Below, piece after piece: positions 1 to 6,724 of a stretch of DNA of 6,849 nucleotides (the stretch's first letter is position 1; the number at the start of each line of letters is the position of its first letter). A model generated the notes under the pieces. That model did not search any database. It was not told the DNA's origin and saw only the letters and a list, made by a program, of their open reading frames with translations. The translations under genes and the position numbers were made by a program. The stretch is from CAZRDB01 sp964598695 (GTDB taxonomy: Bacteria > Armatimonadota > Zipacnadia > UBA1398): contig CAZRDB010000236.1 in assembly GCA_964598695.1 (NCBI GenBank), positions 1 through 6,849 on the forward strand. The letters are read 5' to 3'.

Positions 1-65
1 GCGGAGGTCCCCGTGACCCGCTCCCGAACACCCCATTCCGGGGGGCGAGGGCGGGCCGGAGACGG

Positions 66-1472
66 ATGCTCCCCGTGAGTGACAGCCACCAGCACGACTC
101 GCGCGCGCCGCGCTCGGCGCTCTCGCTCGGCGCACGCCTGCTGTACGCCTCCGCCCACTTCGGCGTCAGCGCGTTGGCGTTCTCGGTGATGCAGTACATC
201 GGCTACTTCTGGGCCGGGTCGCCCGAGAAGGGCCTCCCCGCCCGGCTCGATGCCGCCTACATCGGCGTCGCGTTGCTCGTGGGCCGGTTCCTCGACGCCC
301 TGATCGACCCCCTGGTCGGCTTCTGGAGCGATCGCACGCACACGCGGTGGGGCCGGCGGAAGCCATTCCTAATGGCAGGGACGCTGCCTGTCGCGGTCGG
401 GTTCGCGCTGCTGTGGTGGAGCCCCAGCCCGGAGGCCTCGGTCGGCAACTTCGTCTACTTGCTGGTCGCGCTGACGCTGTTCTACGTCTCGTTCACGATC
501 GTCTCGTGCCCCTACCTCGCGCTCCTGCCGGAGATCGCGACGAGTGACCGCGACCGGGTCGGCCTGGCTTCCCTCCAGGCCGTGTTCAACGTGGTGGGCA
601 ACATCGCCGGCGCCGTGGTCGGCGGGATGCTCATCCAGACCCCGGGCGTCGGATTCCTCGGGATGGGGATCGCGATCGGCGCGTTGTCGGCCGTGACCTT
701 TGCGCTCGCGGCGCTCGGTCCGTCGGAGGGCGCGGCCGGGGCGCGGCCCGAGAGCCGGCCGGTGGAGCTGGGGCTTCGGGAGGCGTTCCGGCACACCTTC
801 CGCAACCGACCGTTCGCGCACTACGGCCTCGCGTTCATGGTCTTCTGGATCGGCCTCAGCGTGGTGATCGCCAACGAGACCTTCATCGCGACGGAGCTGC
901 TCGGCAAGGACGAGGCCTCGGCCGGCCTCCTCACGGGCGTCGCGCTCGTCGCGGCAGCGCTCTGCGTCCCGCTGACGATGCGGGTGACGCTACGGCTCGG
1001 CAAGCGCCGGGTCTTCCTGCTGTCGCTCGCGTGGTTCGCGGCGCTGACGCCCCTGGTGGGCCTCGTCGGGCTCGGCGACCTGCCCCTCGACGGCTACGTG
1101 CAGGCGCTGCTGCTGATGGTGCTCGCGGGGCCGCCGATCTCGGGCCTCCTCGTGATGCCCTACGCGCTCCTGGCGGAGATCACCGACGAGGACGAGCGGA
1201 TGACGGGCCGCCGGCGCGAGGCGATGTACTTCGGGGTCAACGGCTTCCTCTACAAGGCCGGGCTGGCGCTCGGGGGGGCGGTGGCGGCGTTCGTCTGGCG
1301 TTGGCTCGGCCACACGGCGGCCGAGCCGCTGGGGCTCCGGCTGAGCGGGGCGATCGCCTCGGCCTTCACGCTCCTGGGGATCGCCCTGTTCTGGGGCTAC
1401 CGGGCGGGGGAGGCGGCGGAGACCCCCGGAGCACCGAGCGCTGTCTCTGGGCCCACTCCGTCCAGGCGCTGA
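66..1472 (+). CDS. GPH/MelB-family MFS sugar:cation symporter
   Basis: This is a 468-residue polytopic inner-membrane transporter, predicted to have 12 helices. It belongs to the glycoside-pentoside-hexuronide:cation symporter branch of the MFS, which includes MelB. The family signature is visible: LDALIDP at residues 76-82 keeps the two Asp residues (D77, D81) that match the cation-site pair of MelB, followed by the cytoplasmic loop SDRTHTRWGRRKP (88-100). PYLALLPEI (149-157) and the C-half loop DEDERMTGRRREAMY (374-388) are also typical. The substrate cannot be told, and no sugar-metabolism gene lies nearby. ATG 66 has GGAG at 58-61, only 4 nt away. The frame stays open to the left window edge but has no other start codon there. 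GTG 75 is an alternative start. Bases 1-65 show no clear promoter. The 3' end, including part of the last helix, overlaps the convergent rhomboid gene by 107 bp. Confidence 0.87.
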   Translation: MLPVSDSHQHDSRAPRSALSLGARLLYASAHFGVSALAFSVMQYIGYFWAGSPEKGLPARLDAAYIGVALLVGRFLDALIDPLVGFWSDRTHTRWGRRKPFLMAGTLPVAVGFALLWWSPSPEASVGNFVYLLVALTLFYVSFTIVSCPYLALLPEIATSDRDRVGLASLQAVFNVVGNIAGAVVGGMLIQTPGVGFLGMGIAIGALSAVTFALAALGPSEGAAGARPESRPVELGLREAFRHTFRNRPFAHYGLAFMVFWIGLSVVIANETFIATELLGKDEASAGLLTGVALVAAALCVPLTMRVTLRLGKRRVFLLSLAWFAALTPLVGLVGLGDLPLDGYVQALLLMVLAGPPISGLLVMPYALLAEITDEDERMTGRRREAMYFGVNGFLYKAGLALGGAVAAFVWRWLGHTAAEPLGLRLSGAIASAFTLLGIALFWGYRAGEAAETPGAPSAVSGPTPSRR

Positions 1473-2626
1473 AGGGGAACTCCTCGCCCAGCCTCTCGAG
1501 GGCCCAGCCAGCGCGCGGGAGGTCGCCCAACTCGAGCGCGATCGAGGCAGTGCGCACGAGCGCCTGCTCGGCCAGCCGGGGCGAGGCTGTGGGCTGGGTG
1601 GCGAGGTGGTGGTAGACGTACAGCGCGGCGTCCTTGCGCCCCGACTTCTCGTACGCGGCCGCGACCGCGCCCCCCACCTCGGGGTCGAGGTGCTCGAACG
1701 GGTGGCCGCCCTCACAGAACGCGTCGTACGCGGCACAGACGCGCTCGAGAGCGCCGTCGAGCACGAACTGGCGGATCGCGGTCGCGTAGTGCCGGGCGGC
1801 GACCGGGAGCGTCCTCTCCTCGGCGTCGAGGAGCGTCGCGAGCCGCAGGTGCGCCTCGGGGTCGTGCCCTCCGTCGGCGACGAGGCCGCGAAGCTCGTGG
1901 AGGCGCTCACCGTGGCCGCGGCCCCGGCCGAGCGGCCCCTCCACGAGGTACTCGCGCCGCGCCTGTCCGATCGCTCCCAGCAGCGCGCCGGCCAGCGCCC
2001 CCGCGAGGAACCCGCCGATGTGGGCCCAGTGGGCGACGCCGGAGGTGTCGCTGTAGNNNNNNNNNNGGATTTCCGAGCAGCCCGGGCCGGATGTCGGACA
2101 TGCCGATGTACAGGGCGAGCAGGAGCACCGCCGGCAGCCGGATGGGGACGACGAAGAACAGCGCCTTGACCGGCGTGGAGTAGAAGCGGACGGCGAAGAG
2201 GCCGAGGACGGTCATCACCGCGCCCGAGGCGCCGATCGTCGGCGTGGAGCCGTTCAGGTGCGCGAGGGCGAGCATCCCGGCCTGCGTGAGACTGGCGAGC
2301 ACGCCGCCGGCGAGGTACAGGAGGGTGAATCGCAGCCAGCCCAGCGCCTCCTCGACCTGCGGCCCAAAGACCAGCAGGGCCCATAGGTTGCCGAGCAGGT
2401 GCAGGTGGAGCAGGGTGGTGGGATCGTGCAGCCACATCATCGTGAACAGCGTCTCGACCCGTTCGAGATGGTCGGCGCGGAATGCCCAGCGCTCGATGAA
2501 GGGCATGAAGTGGTTGGGCAGCAGCCCCAGCGTGTAGCAGTAGACGACGACGTTCACGCCCGCGATGACTGCGTTCGCCCACGGGAAGCGGTTGCTCTTG
2601 CGGACGGTGCCGTAGGGGATCAGCAT
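1366..2626 (-). CDS. Rhomboid intramembrane serine protease with C-terminal TPR-like domain (interrupted by N gap)
   Basis: This gene encodes a membrane-embedded serine protease that would cleave transmembrane helices of substrates; its substrates are unknown. Residues 1-186 lie before the gap. HLLGN (76-80) carries the oxyanion-side His and Asn, and GASG (132-135) carries the catalytic Ser134. After the gap, YSDTSGVAHWAHIGGF holds the catalytic His (H199 if no codons are missing). A soluble part of about 190 residues follows, with TPR-like helix pairs such as AAAYEKSGRKDAALYVYHHL and ASIALELGDLPRAGWALERL. A Pro-rich tail ends the protein. The rhomboid plus C-terminal TPR layout resembles Bacillus YqgP/GluP. 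With the 10 N kept at face value the frame breaks. With the N removed the gene closes at exactly 416 residues, so the true gap should be a multiple of three. The ATG lies 44 bp after ruvB, with only a G-run as a possible ribosome site. It is probably the last gene of the unit. Confidence 0.87.
2057..2066. other. Assembly gap (10 N) inside the rhomboid gene
   Basis: This run of ten N falls between transmembrane segments 5 and 6 of the rhomboid domain. The residues before it are ...IRPGLLGN plus CC of a Pro codon, and those after it are C, then YSDTSGVAHWAH. The flanking frames differ by one base if the gap is really 10 nt long, so the number is probably a placeholder. The distance between the flanking motifs is already normal for a rhomboid, so few or no codons need be missing. 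Confidence 0.95.
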
Positions 2627-2629
2627 GGC

Positions 2630-2647
2630 GCGGCACCCCCCTGCCGC
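2630..2647 (-). promoter_or_regulatory. Small hairpin with G-run loop just 5' of the rhomboid start
   Basis: On the - strand GCGGCA and TGCCGC form a perfect 6-bp stem around a loop of six G. It ends 3 nt before the ATG at 2626. The G-run, 9 nt from the ATG, is the only Shine-Dalgarno-like stretch here, so the fold could present or restrict the ribosome site. In DNA this GC-rich it may also be chance. Confidence 0.25.
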
Positions 2648-2670
2648 CGTCTCCGCGGGACCGCGGCCAC

Positions 2671-3768
2671 CTACGACGCGTCCTGCTCGGCCTCGAGCTG
2701 TCTCAGGAACAGCTCGGGTTGGTCGGGGACCTGGGGCGCCGCGAGGCCGAAGTGCCGGTAGGCGGCGGGGGCGGCCCGGCGGCCGGCGGGGGTGCGGATC
2801 ACGTAGCCGATCTTGAGCAGGTAGGGCTCGACGACATCGACGAGGGTGTCGGTCTCCTCGCTGAGTGTCGCCGCGAGGGCCTCGATGCCGACCGGGCCCC
2901 CGCCGTAGTAGTCGATGATCGTGCGGAGGAAGCGGCGGTCCAGCTCGTCGAGGCCGCGCTCGTCGACGCCGTGCATCCGCAGCGCCTGATCGGCGGTCGA
3001 AAGGTCGACCGCGCCCCCGCCTCGGACCTGCGCGAAGTCGCGCACGCGGCGCAAGAGGCGGTTGGCGATGCGGGGGGTGCCCCGGCTGCGCCGGGCGACC
3101 TCGTGCGCGCCGTCGGCGGTCACCGGGATGCCGAGGAGGCCCGCGGCGCGGGTGACGATCTCGCACAGTTCCTCGACGGCGTAGAAGTCGAAGTGGAAGA
3201 GGATGCCGAAACGCCCGCGCAGCGGCGGGGTCAGCAGCCCCGTGCGGGTGGTGGCGCCGATCAGGGTGAATCGGCGGAGCGGGAGCGAGACGGTTCGGGC
3301 GTGGGGCCCCTTGTCGAGGATGATGTCGATCCGGTAGTCCTCCATCGCCGAGTACAGCTTCTCCTCAACGGTGCGCGGGAGGCGGTGGATTTCGTCGATG
3401 AACCGCACGTCGCCGTCGCCGAGGTTGGTGAGGAGGCCGACGAGGTCGCCGGCACGCTCGATCCCGGGCCCGGAGGCGACGGTGATCCGGCTGGCCATCT
3501 CTTCGGCGATGATGTGGGAGAGCGAGGTCTTGCCGAGCCCGGGTGGCCCGGAGAGCAGGACGTGCTCGAGGGGCTCGCGCCGGGCGCGGGCGGCATCCAG
3601 GGCGACCTGGAGGTTGGCGCGGACCTGAGCTTGTCCGCAGAACTCGGCCAGCCGCTGGGGGCGCAGGGCCGGGGGCGCGGCCGCGTCATCGGCCTGGGCG
3701 CGCGGCCCGACGATGCGGTCCTGGATGGCGCCGGCCTCGGCGCGCTCCTCTGGCGGGGGTGTGGTCAT
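2671..3768 (-). CDS. ruvB: Holliday junction branch-migration DNA helicase RuvB
   Basis: RuvB is the AAA+ motor that forms hexameric rings on DNA and, with RuvA, drives branch migration of Holliday junctions in recombinational repair. The 365-residue product covers the whole family length. It shows the N-terminal RPQRLAEFCGQ (36-46), Walker A GPPGLGKT (74-81), Walker B FIDEIHRL (123-130), the RuvA-contacting hairpin region (about 146-162), sensor 1 GATTRTG (171-177), the arginine-finger segment LRGRFG (183-188), sensor 2 GTPRIANRLLRRVRD (230-244) and the C-terminal winged helix (about 265-342). The start is ATG 3768, because the family's usual N-terminal segment (DRIV, 17-20) begins just inside it. 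The open frame reaches further upstream only as a shadow of the cyclase gene. The usual partners ruvA and ruvC are not adjacent. Instead the gene lies 44 bp after a diguanylate cyclase and 44 bp before a rhomboid gene. Cys44 and Gly185 (more often an aliphatic residue and Asp) are mild deviations. Confidence 0.96.
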   Translation of the reverse strand: MTTPPPEERAEAGAIQDRIVGPRAQADDAAAPPALRPQRLAEFCGQAQVRANLQVALDAARARREPLEHVLLSGPPGLGKTSLSHIIAEEMASRITVASGPGIERAGDLVGLLTNLGDGDVRFIDEIHRLPRTVEEKLYSAMEDYRIDIILDKGPHARTVSLPLRRFTLIGATTRTGLLTPPLRGRFGILFHFDFYAVEELCEIVTRAAGLLGIPVTADGAHEVARRSRGTPRIANRLLRRVRDFAQVRGGGAVDLSTADQALRMHGVDERGLDELDRRFLRTIIDYYGGGPVGIEALAATLSEETDTLVDVVEPYLLKIGYVIRTPAGRRAAPAAYRHFGLAAPQVPDQPELFLRQLEAEQDAS

Positions 3769-3781
3769 GACTCTACCTATA
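3769..3781 (-). promoter_or_regulatory. Weak ribosome site or -10-like TATAGG before ruvB
   Basis: Immediately upstream of the ruvB ATG the - strand reads TATAGGTAGAGTC. AGG lies 7 nt before the ATG and is a poor Shine-Dalgarno match. The same bases form a -10-like TATAGG with 7 nt to the ATG, which would place a transcription start at or next to the start codon (a leaderless message). I see no convincing -35 element, so either reading is tentative. Confidence 0.2.
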
Positions 3782-3812
3782 CGGCGTCGGCCGCGACTCC
3801 CCTCCGCGTCGG

Positions 3813-4823
3813 CTACCGGGCCGGGCCGATCTGGCTGTGGGAGCAGACGCGGTTGCGCCCCGCCGCCTTGGCGTGGTAGAGCGCCGCGTCGGCTGCTTCG
3901 ATCAGACCGGTGAGGGTCACGGCCGACAGCGGGTAGGTCGCGCAGCCGATGCTGACGGTGATGCCCTCGGAGGCGCGCGCGTCTTCCCAGGCAACACGGT
4001 GGGCCTCGACCGCCGCCCGGATCCGCTCCGCGACCGAGAGGCACTCCGGCAGATCGCTCTCGGGGATGATCGCGCCGAACTCCTCGCCCCCGTACCGGAA
4101 GGGGGTGTCGCAGACGCGTACGGCTTCCCGGAGGATCTGGGCCGTCGCTTGGAGCACGCAGTCGCCGGCGAGGTGGCCGTGTCGGTCGTTGTACGGCTTG
4201 AAGTGGTCGACATCAAGCAGAAGGAACGACAGGGGGCGCTCGTAGCGCCGCGCCCGTTCGATCTCGAGGCGAAGCTGGTCCTCCATCTTGCCCCGGTTGG
4301 CGAGGCCGGTGAGGGGATCGGTCGCCGCGAGGCGGGCGAAGCGGGCGTTGGCCCGCTCCAACTCGGCCACGAGGTGGGCGTTGTCGTTGGCGAGACGCCG
4401 CACGAGCAGCGCGCGCTTCACGACGAACTCGAGCGGGTTGAACGCCGCGCCCATCGAGAAGGGCTTGGTGAGGTAGTCGTCGACCTGCAGATCCTCGATC
4501 GCGGTACGGAGCGAGTCGTCGGAGGGGCTGCCGGTCATCAGTACGATGCACTGCTCAGGGGCGAGGCGTCGGAGCGACCGGACGACCTCCAGGCCGTCGA
4601 TCCCCGGAAGGGCCAGATCGACCAGCACGGCGGCGAAGCAGCCGGGGCCGAAGACGGCGACCCCTTCCTCGCCGGAGGCGGCAAGGAGGGTCGCGTACCC
4701 GGCGGCGGCGAGCGCGCGCTCGATCAGGCCGCCGGTGAGCGAATCGCCGGTGACGACGAGGATCTCGGGGCGCGGGAGGGGACCGCCCCGCGCGGGCGGA
4801 GGGGCGATGGGCGGGTCATTCAC
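3813..4823 (-). CDS. Response regulator diguanylate cyclase (REC-GGDEF)
   Basis: This 336-residue soluble two-domain protein would make cyclic di-GMP from two GTP. After a Pro-rich N-terminus, a receiver domain (about 20-138) has phospho-acceptor D69 (VLVDLALPG), T97 (VLMTGS) and K120 (LTKPF). A short coiled linker (about 138-166) leads to DPLTGLANR (169-177) and the GGDEF domain. The cyclase site looks active: D204 in DVDHFK, N212 and D221 match the metal- and guanine-binding residues of PleD, and the signature is GGEEF (245-249). RVCD (236-239), exactly five residues earlier, is the RxxD inhibitory site, so feedback inhibition by c-di-GMP is expected. The receiver is odd: the usual acidic pair after ILVV is T25-G26, with only D27 following. 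The start is GTG 4823, with GAAGGGG 10 nt upstream. No histidine kinase is adjacent. It lies 42 bp after the AAA+ gene and 44 bp before ruvB. Confidence 0.93.
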   Translation of the reverse strand: MNDPPIAPPPARGGPLPRPEILVVTGDSLTGGLIERALAAAGYATLLAASGEEGVAVFGPGCFAAVLVDLALPGIDGLEVVRSLRRLAPEQCIVLMTGSPSDDSLRTAIEDLQVDDYLTKPFSMGAAFNPLEFVVKRALLVRRLANDNAHLVAELERANARFARLAATDPLTGLANRGKMEDQLRLEIERARRYERPLSFLLLDVDHFKPYNDRHGHLAGDCVLQATAQILREAVRVCDTPFRYGGEEFGAIIPESDLPECLSVAERIRAAVEAHRVAWEDARASEGITVSIGCATYPLSAVTLTGLIEAADAALYHAKAAGRNRVCSHSQIGPAR

Positions 4824-4833
4824 CGCGTGACCA

Positions 4834-4840
4834 CCCCTTC
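4834..4840 (-). promoter_or_regulatory. Ribosome-binding site of the cyclase gene
   Basis: GAAGGGG on the - strand lies 10 nt upstream of GTG 4823. It is the only purine-rich ribosome-site candidate in the 42-bp gap and supports GTG as the start codon. The nearby ATG at 4819 is in another frame. Confidence 0.5.
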
Positions 4841-4865
4841 CCGGTCGGTTGTTGCCAGCGTGGGC

Positions 4866-6668
4866 TCAAGCGCCACGGAAACGGATCCGCGCCAGCAGGT
4901 CGTCCAGCTCTGCCTGGAGACCGCCCGAGTCGACCAGCTCGAGGTGCTTGGGGTCGAGCAGCGCCCGCGACGTCGTGAAGCTCACGGCGAGCAGCTCCAT
5001 GTAGCGCACGTTGTCGGGGTCGGCCTTGCCCGGCGGGATGTAGTCGCGCACGGCGAAGTCGAGGTCCTCCTGCGTGACGACATCACGCCCGGCGAGACCG
5101 GCCTGGCGGACCGCCTGGACGACCACCTCGCGGAGGTCGGCGCCGGAGTAGCCCGCCGTGGAGGCGACGGCGAAGTCGAAGCTCGAGACCGTGTGCGCGA
5201 CGTGGAGGTTGCGGAACGTGACCTCGATGATGCTCCGGCGCGTGGCGTCATCGGGGAGGAAGTACGGGATCTTGAGATCGAACCGGCCGGCGCGAATCGT
5301 CGAGGCGTCCAGCAGGTCCGGGCGGTTGGTGGCGGCCCCGAAGAGGATCTTGCTCTGGTGGGCGTCGTCGGAGAGGAACGCGTTGAACATCGCGAAGACC
5401 CGGCGGCTCACCCCGCTGTCGGAGTCGGAGTCGACCCGGCGGCCGTACGTCTGGTCGAACTCGTCGATGAAGACGAAGACCGGCGAGAGGGCCTCGAGGT
5501 AGTGGAAGAGCTTCTCGAGGTTGGCCTCGGTGGCGCCCACGTACTTCGAGAAGATGTTCTTGAGCTGGAGGAACGGGATGCCGCAGTCGTGGGCGAAGCA
5601 GCTCATCGAGAACGTCTTGCCGCAGCCGGGCGGGCCGAGGAGCATGATCCCCTTGGGCGCGATTCCGCGCTGGCCCTTGGCCATCGCTCGTGCGACGTCC
5701 AGGAGGAGCTTCTTCTGGCGGTCCATCCCGCCGAGCGCCTCGAGGCCGACGCTCGGCTGGGCGAACTCCACCAGCTCCCCCAGCTCGGCCTCGATCGAGC
5801 GCTTCTTCCAGCTCGTGACGAGGGGGAGGGCGACCGGCGTGCCTGCCGATCGGGCCTGACGCAGGCAGTCCGCGATCTGGACCCGGGTCAGGCCGTTCGT
5901 CGACTGGGCGAGCAGCCGCGCGTCCATCTCCGCCGCCAGCAGGCCGGCGCCCGCCGCGGCGCCCGGGAAGTCCTCCGGCGCGAGCTGGAGGAGTCGCTCG
6001 ATGTAGCGCAGGCGTTCGTCCTCATCGGGCATGGGGACCGAGATCAGGCGCACCCGGGAGGAGGTCTTGTAGACCTCCTCATGCACCTCGGCGAGCGAGT
6101 CGGCGATCAGGAAGACGCAGTTGTTACGGGCGGTCACCCGGGGGTCGGTGGCCCACCGGCGGAGCGAGATCAGCGTGCGCTTCTCGTCGGGCGTGAGGAA
6201 GGCGCCGGGCTTCTGCGGCACGAGCTTCTCGACGTAGTCGAGGATCAAGACCGTGCTGGCCCGGGTGAGCAGCCACTCCTCGACCATTGGGAGCGCCTCG
6301 CGGGGGTCGAGCGGCAGCGGGCCTCCCGTGCCCTGCGCCTGTCGGAGGTAGACCTGGGCGAAGCGCTTGAACTCGGCCTCGTCCTCCGGGGAGGGGAACG
6401 AGAAGCCCTCCCCCAGGTTGTAGTAGACGACCCGCTTCCCGGCGCAGAACGCGCGGTAGAGGAACTCTCGGATCGGCAGCCACTGGCCGGCGAACTGGGC
6501 GAGGTCGCGCTCGCCGTGCAGGAGGAAGAGAACGGAGGCCGCGGCCTGGTACGCGACACGGATCTCCTGGGCCCACTCGGGCAGATCGACGGCGGGTGCC
6601 GGGGCCTCGGCCGGGGGGCCGTCCGCTTCCGGGGTGGGGCCGGCCTCCGGTCCCTGTGCGCCTGCCAT
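4866..6668 (-). CDS. Ycf46-like AAA+ ATPase with degenerate N-terminal domain
   Basis: This 600-residue cytoplasmic AAA+ protein probably remodels a protein partner by ATP hydrolysis; the partner is unknown. Residues 1-30 are Ala/Pro/Glu-rich and likely disordered. Residues about 35-275 look like a P-loop-less ATPase fold: strands VVYYNLGEGF, TVLILDYVEKL (Walker B position) and CVFLIAD, but no Walker A. The C-terminal module is complete: GPPGCGKT (345-352), pore-loop KYVG (375-378), VFIDEF (399-404), GAATNRPD with sensor N448, RAGRFD (459-464) supplying Arg fingers, and GYSGADL (506-512). DSGVSRRVF (417-425) and the inactive-plus-active layout recall plastid and cyanobacterial Ycf46, whose role is poorly defined. 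The start is ATG 6668, with GGAAGGAG 5 nt upstream. An upstream ATG at 6764 would add 32 Arg/Ala-rich residues and overrun this site. It is the probable head of the - strand unit. Confidence 0.88.
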   Translation of the reverse strand: MAGAQGPEAGPTPEADGPPAEAPAPAVDLPEWAQEIRVAYQAAASVLFLLHGERDLAQFAGQWLPIREFLYRAFCAGKRVVYYNLGEGFSFPSPEDEAEFKRFAQVYLRQAQGTGGPLPLDPREALPMVEEWLLTRASTVLILDYVEKLVPQKPGAFLTPDEKRTLISLRRWATDPRVTARNNCVFLIADSLAEVHEEVYKTSSRVRLISVPMPDEDERLRYIERLLQLAPEDFPGAAAGAGLLAAEMDARLLAQSTNGLTRVQIADCLRQARSAGTPVALPLVTSWKKRSIEAELGELVEFAQPSVGLEALGGMDRQKKLLLDVARAMAKGQRGIAPKGIMLLGPPGCGKTFSMSCFAHDCGIPFLQLKNIFSKYVGATEANLEKLFHYLEALSPVFVFIDEFDQTYGRRVDSDSDSGVSRRVFAMFNAFLSDDAHQSKILFGAATNRPDLLDASTIRAGRFDLKIPYFLPDDATRRSIIEVTFRNLHVAHTVSSFDFAVASTAGYSGADLREVVVQAVRQAGLAGRDVVTQEDLDFAVRDYIPPGKADPDNVRYMELLAVSFTTSRALLDPKHLELVDSGGLQAELDDLLARIRFRGA

Positions 6669-6673
6669 GCTCA

Positions 6674-6681
6674 CTCCTTCC
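6674..6681 (-). promoter_or_regulatory. Strong ribosome-binding site deciding the AAA+ gene start
   Basis: GGAAGGAG on the - strand is followed by TGAGC and then ATG at 6668. It is the best Shine-Dalgarno match in the window. It argues for 6668 over the in-frame ATG codons at 6683 and 6764. Confidence 0.75.
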
Positions 6682-6724
6682 ATTCGCGGGGCGGCGGCGA
6701 CGGCCGCGCCCCCCACGTGCCGAA

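Noticed and set aside
1..65. Possible end of an upstream + strand gene (TGA at 14-16) or promoter of the transporter
   Set aside because: Only four codons precede the stop and there is no promoter-like hexamer pair, so nothing can be supported.
1606..2169. + strand open frame of 187 codons across the gap
   Set aside because: It is the antisense shadow of the rhomboid-TPR gene, with no motif or ribosome site.
990..2636. 548-codon - strand open frame running through the N gap
   Set aside because: It is Arg/Pro/Ala-rich with no recognisable domain. The real rhomboid-TPR frames on both sides of the gap explain this DNA.
2627..3166. N-terminal extension of the rhomboid frame to position 3166
   Set aside because: The added residues are out-of-frame ruvB DNA, Arg/Pro-rich. 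Rhomboid similarity begins just after ATG 2626.
2719..3879. Long open frame (386 codons) on the + strand, antisense to ruvB
   Set aside because: It is Gly/Ala/Arg/Asp-rich with no motif and lies opposite a complete RuvB. Frames like this arise from GC-rich codon use.
4824..4865. Possible 4-bp hairpin (GACC/GGTC) around the cyclase ribosome site
   Set aside because: The stem is too short and interrupted to separate from chance in this base composition.
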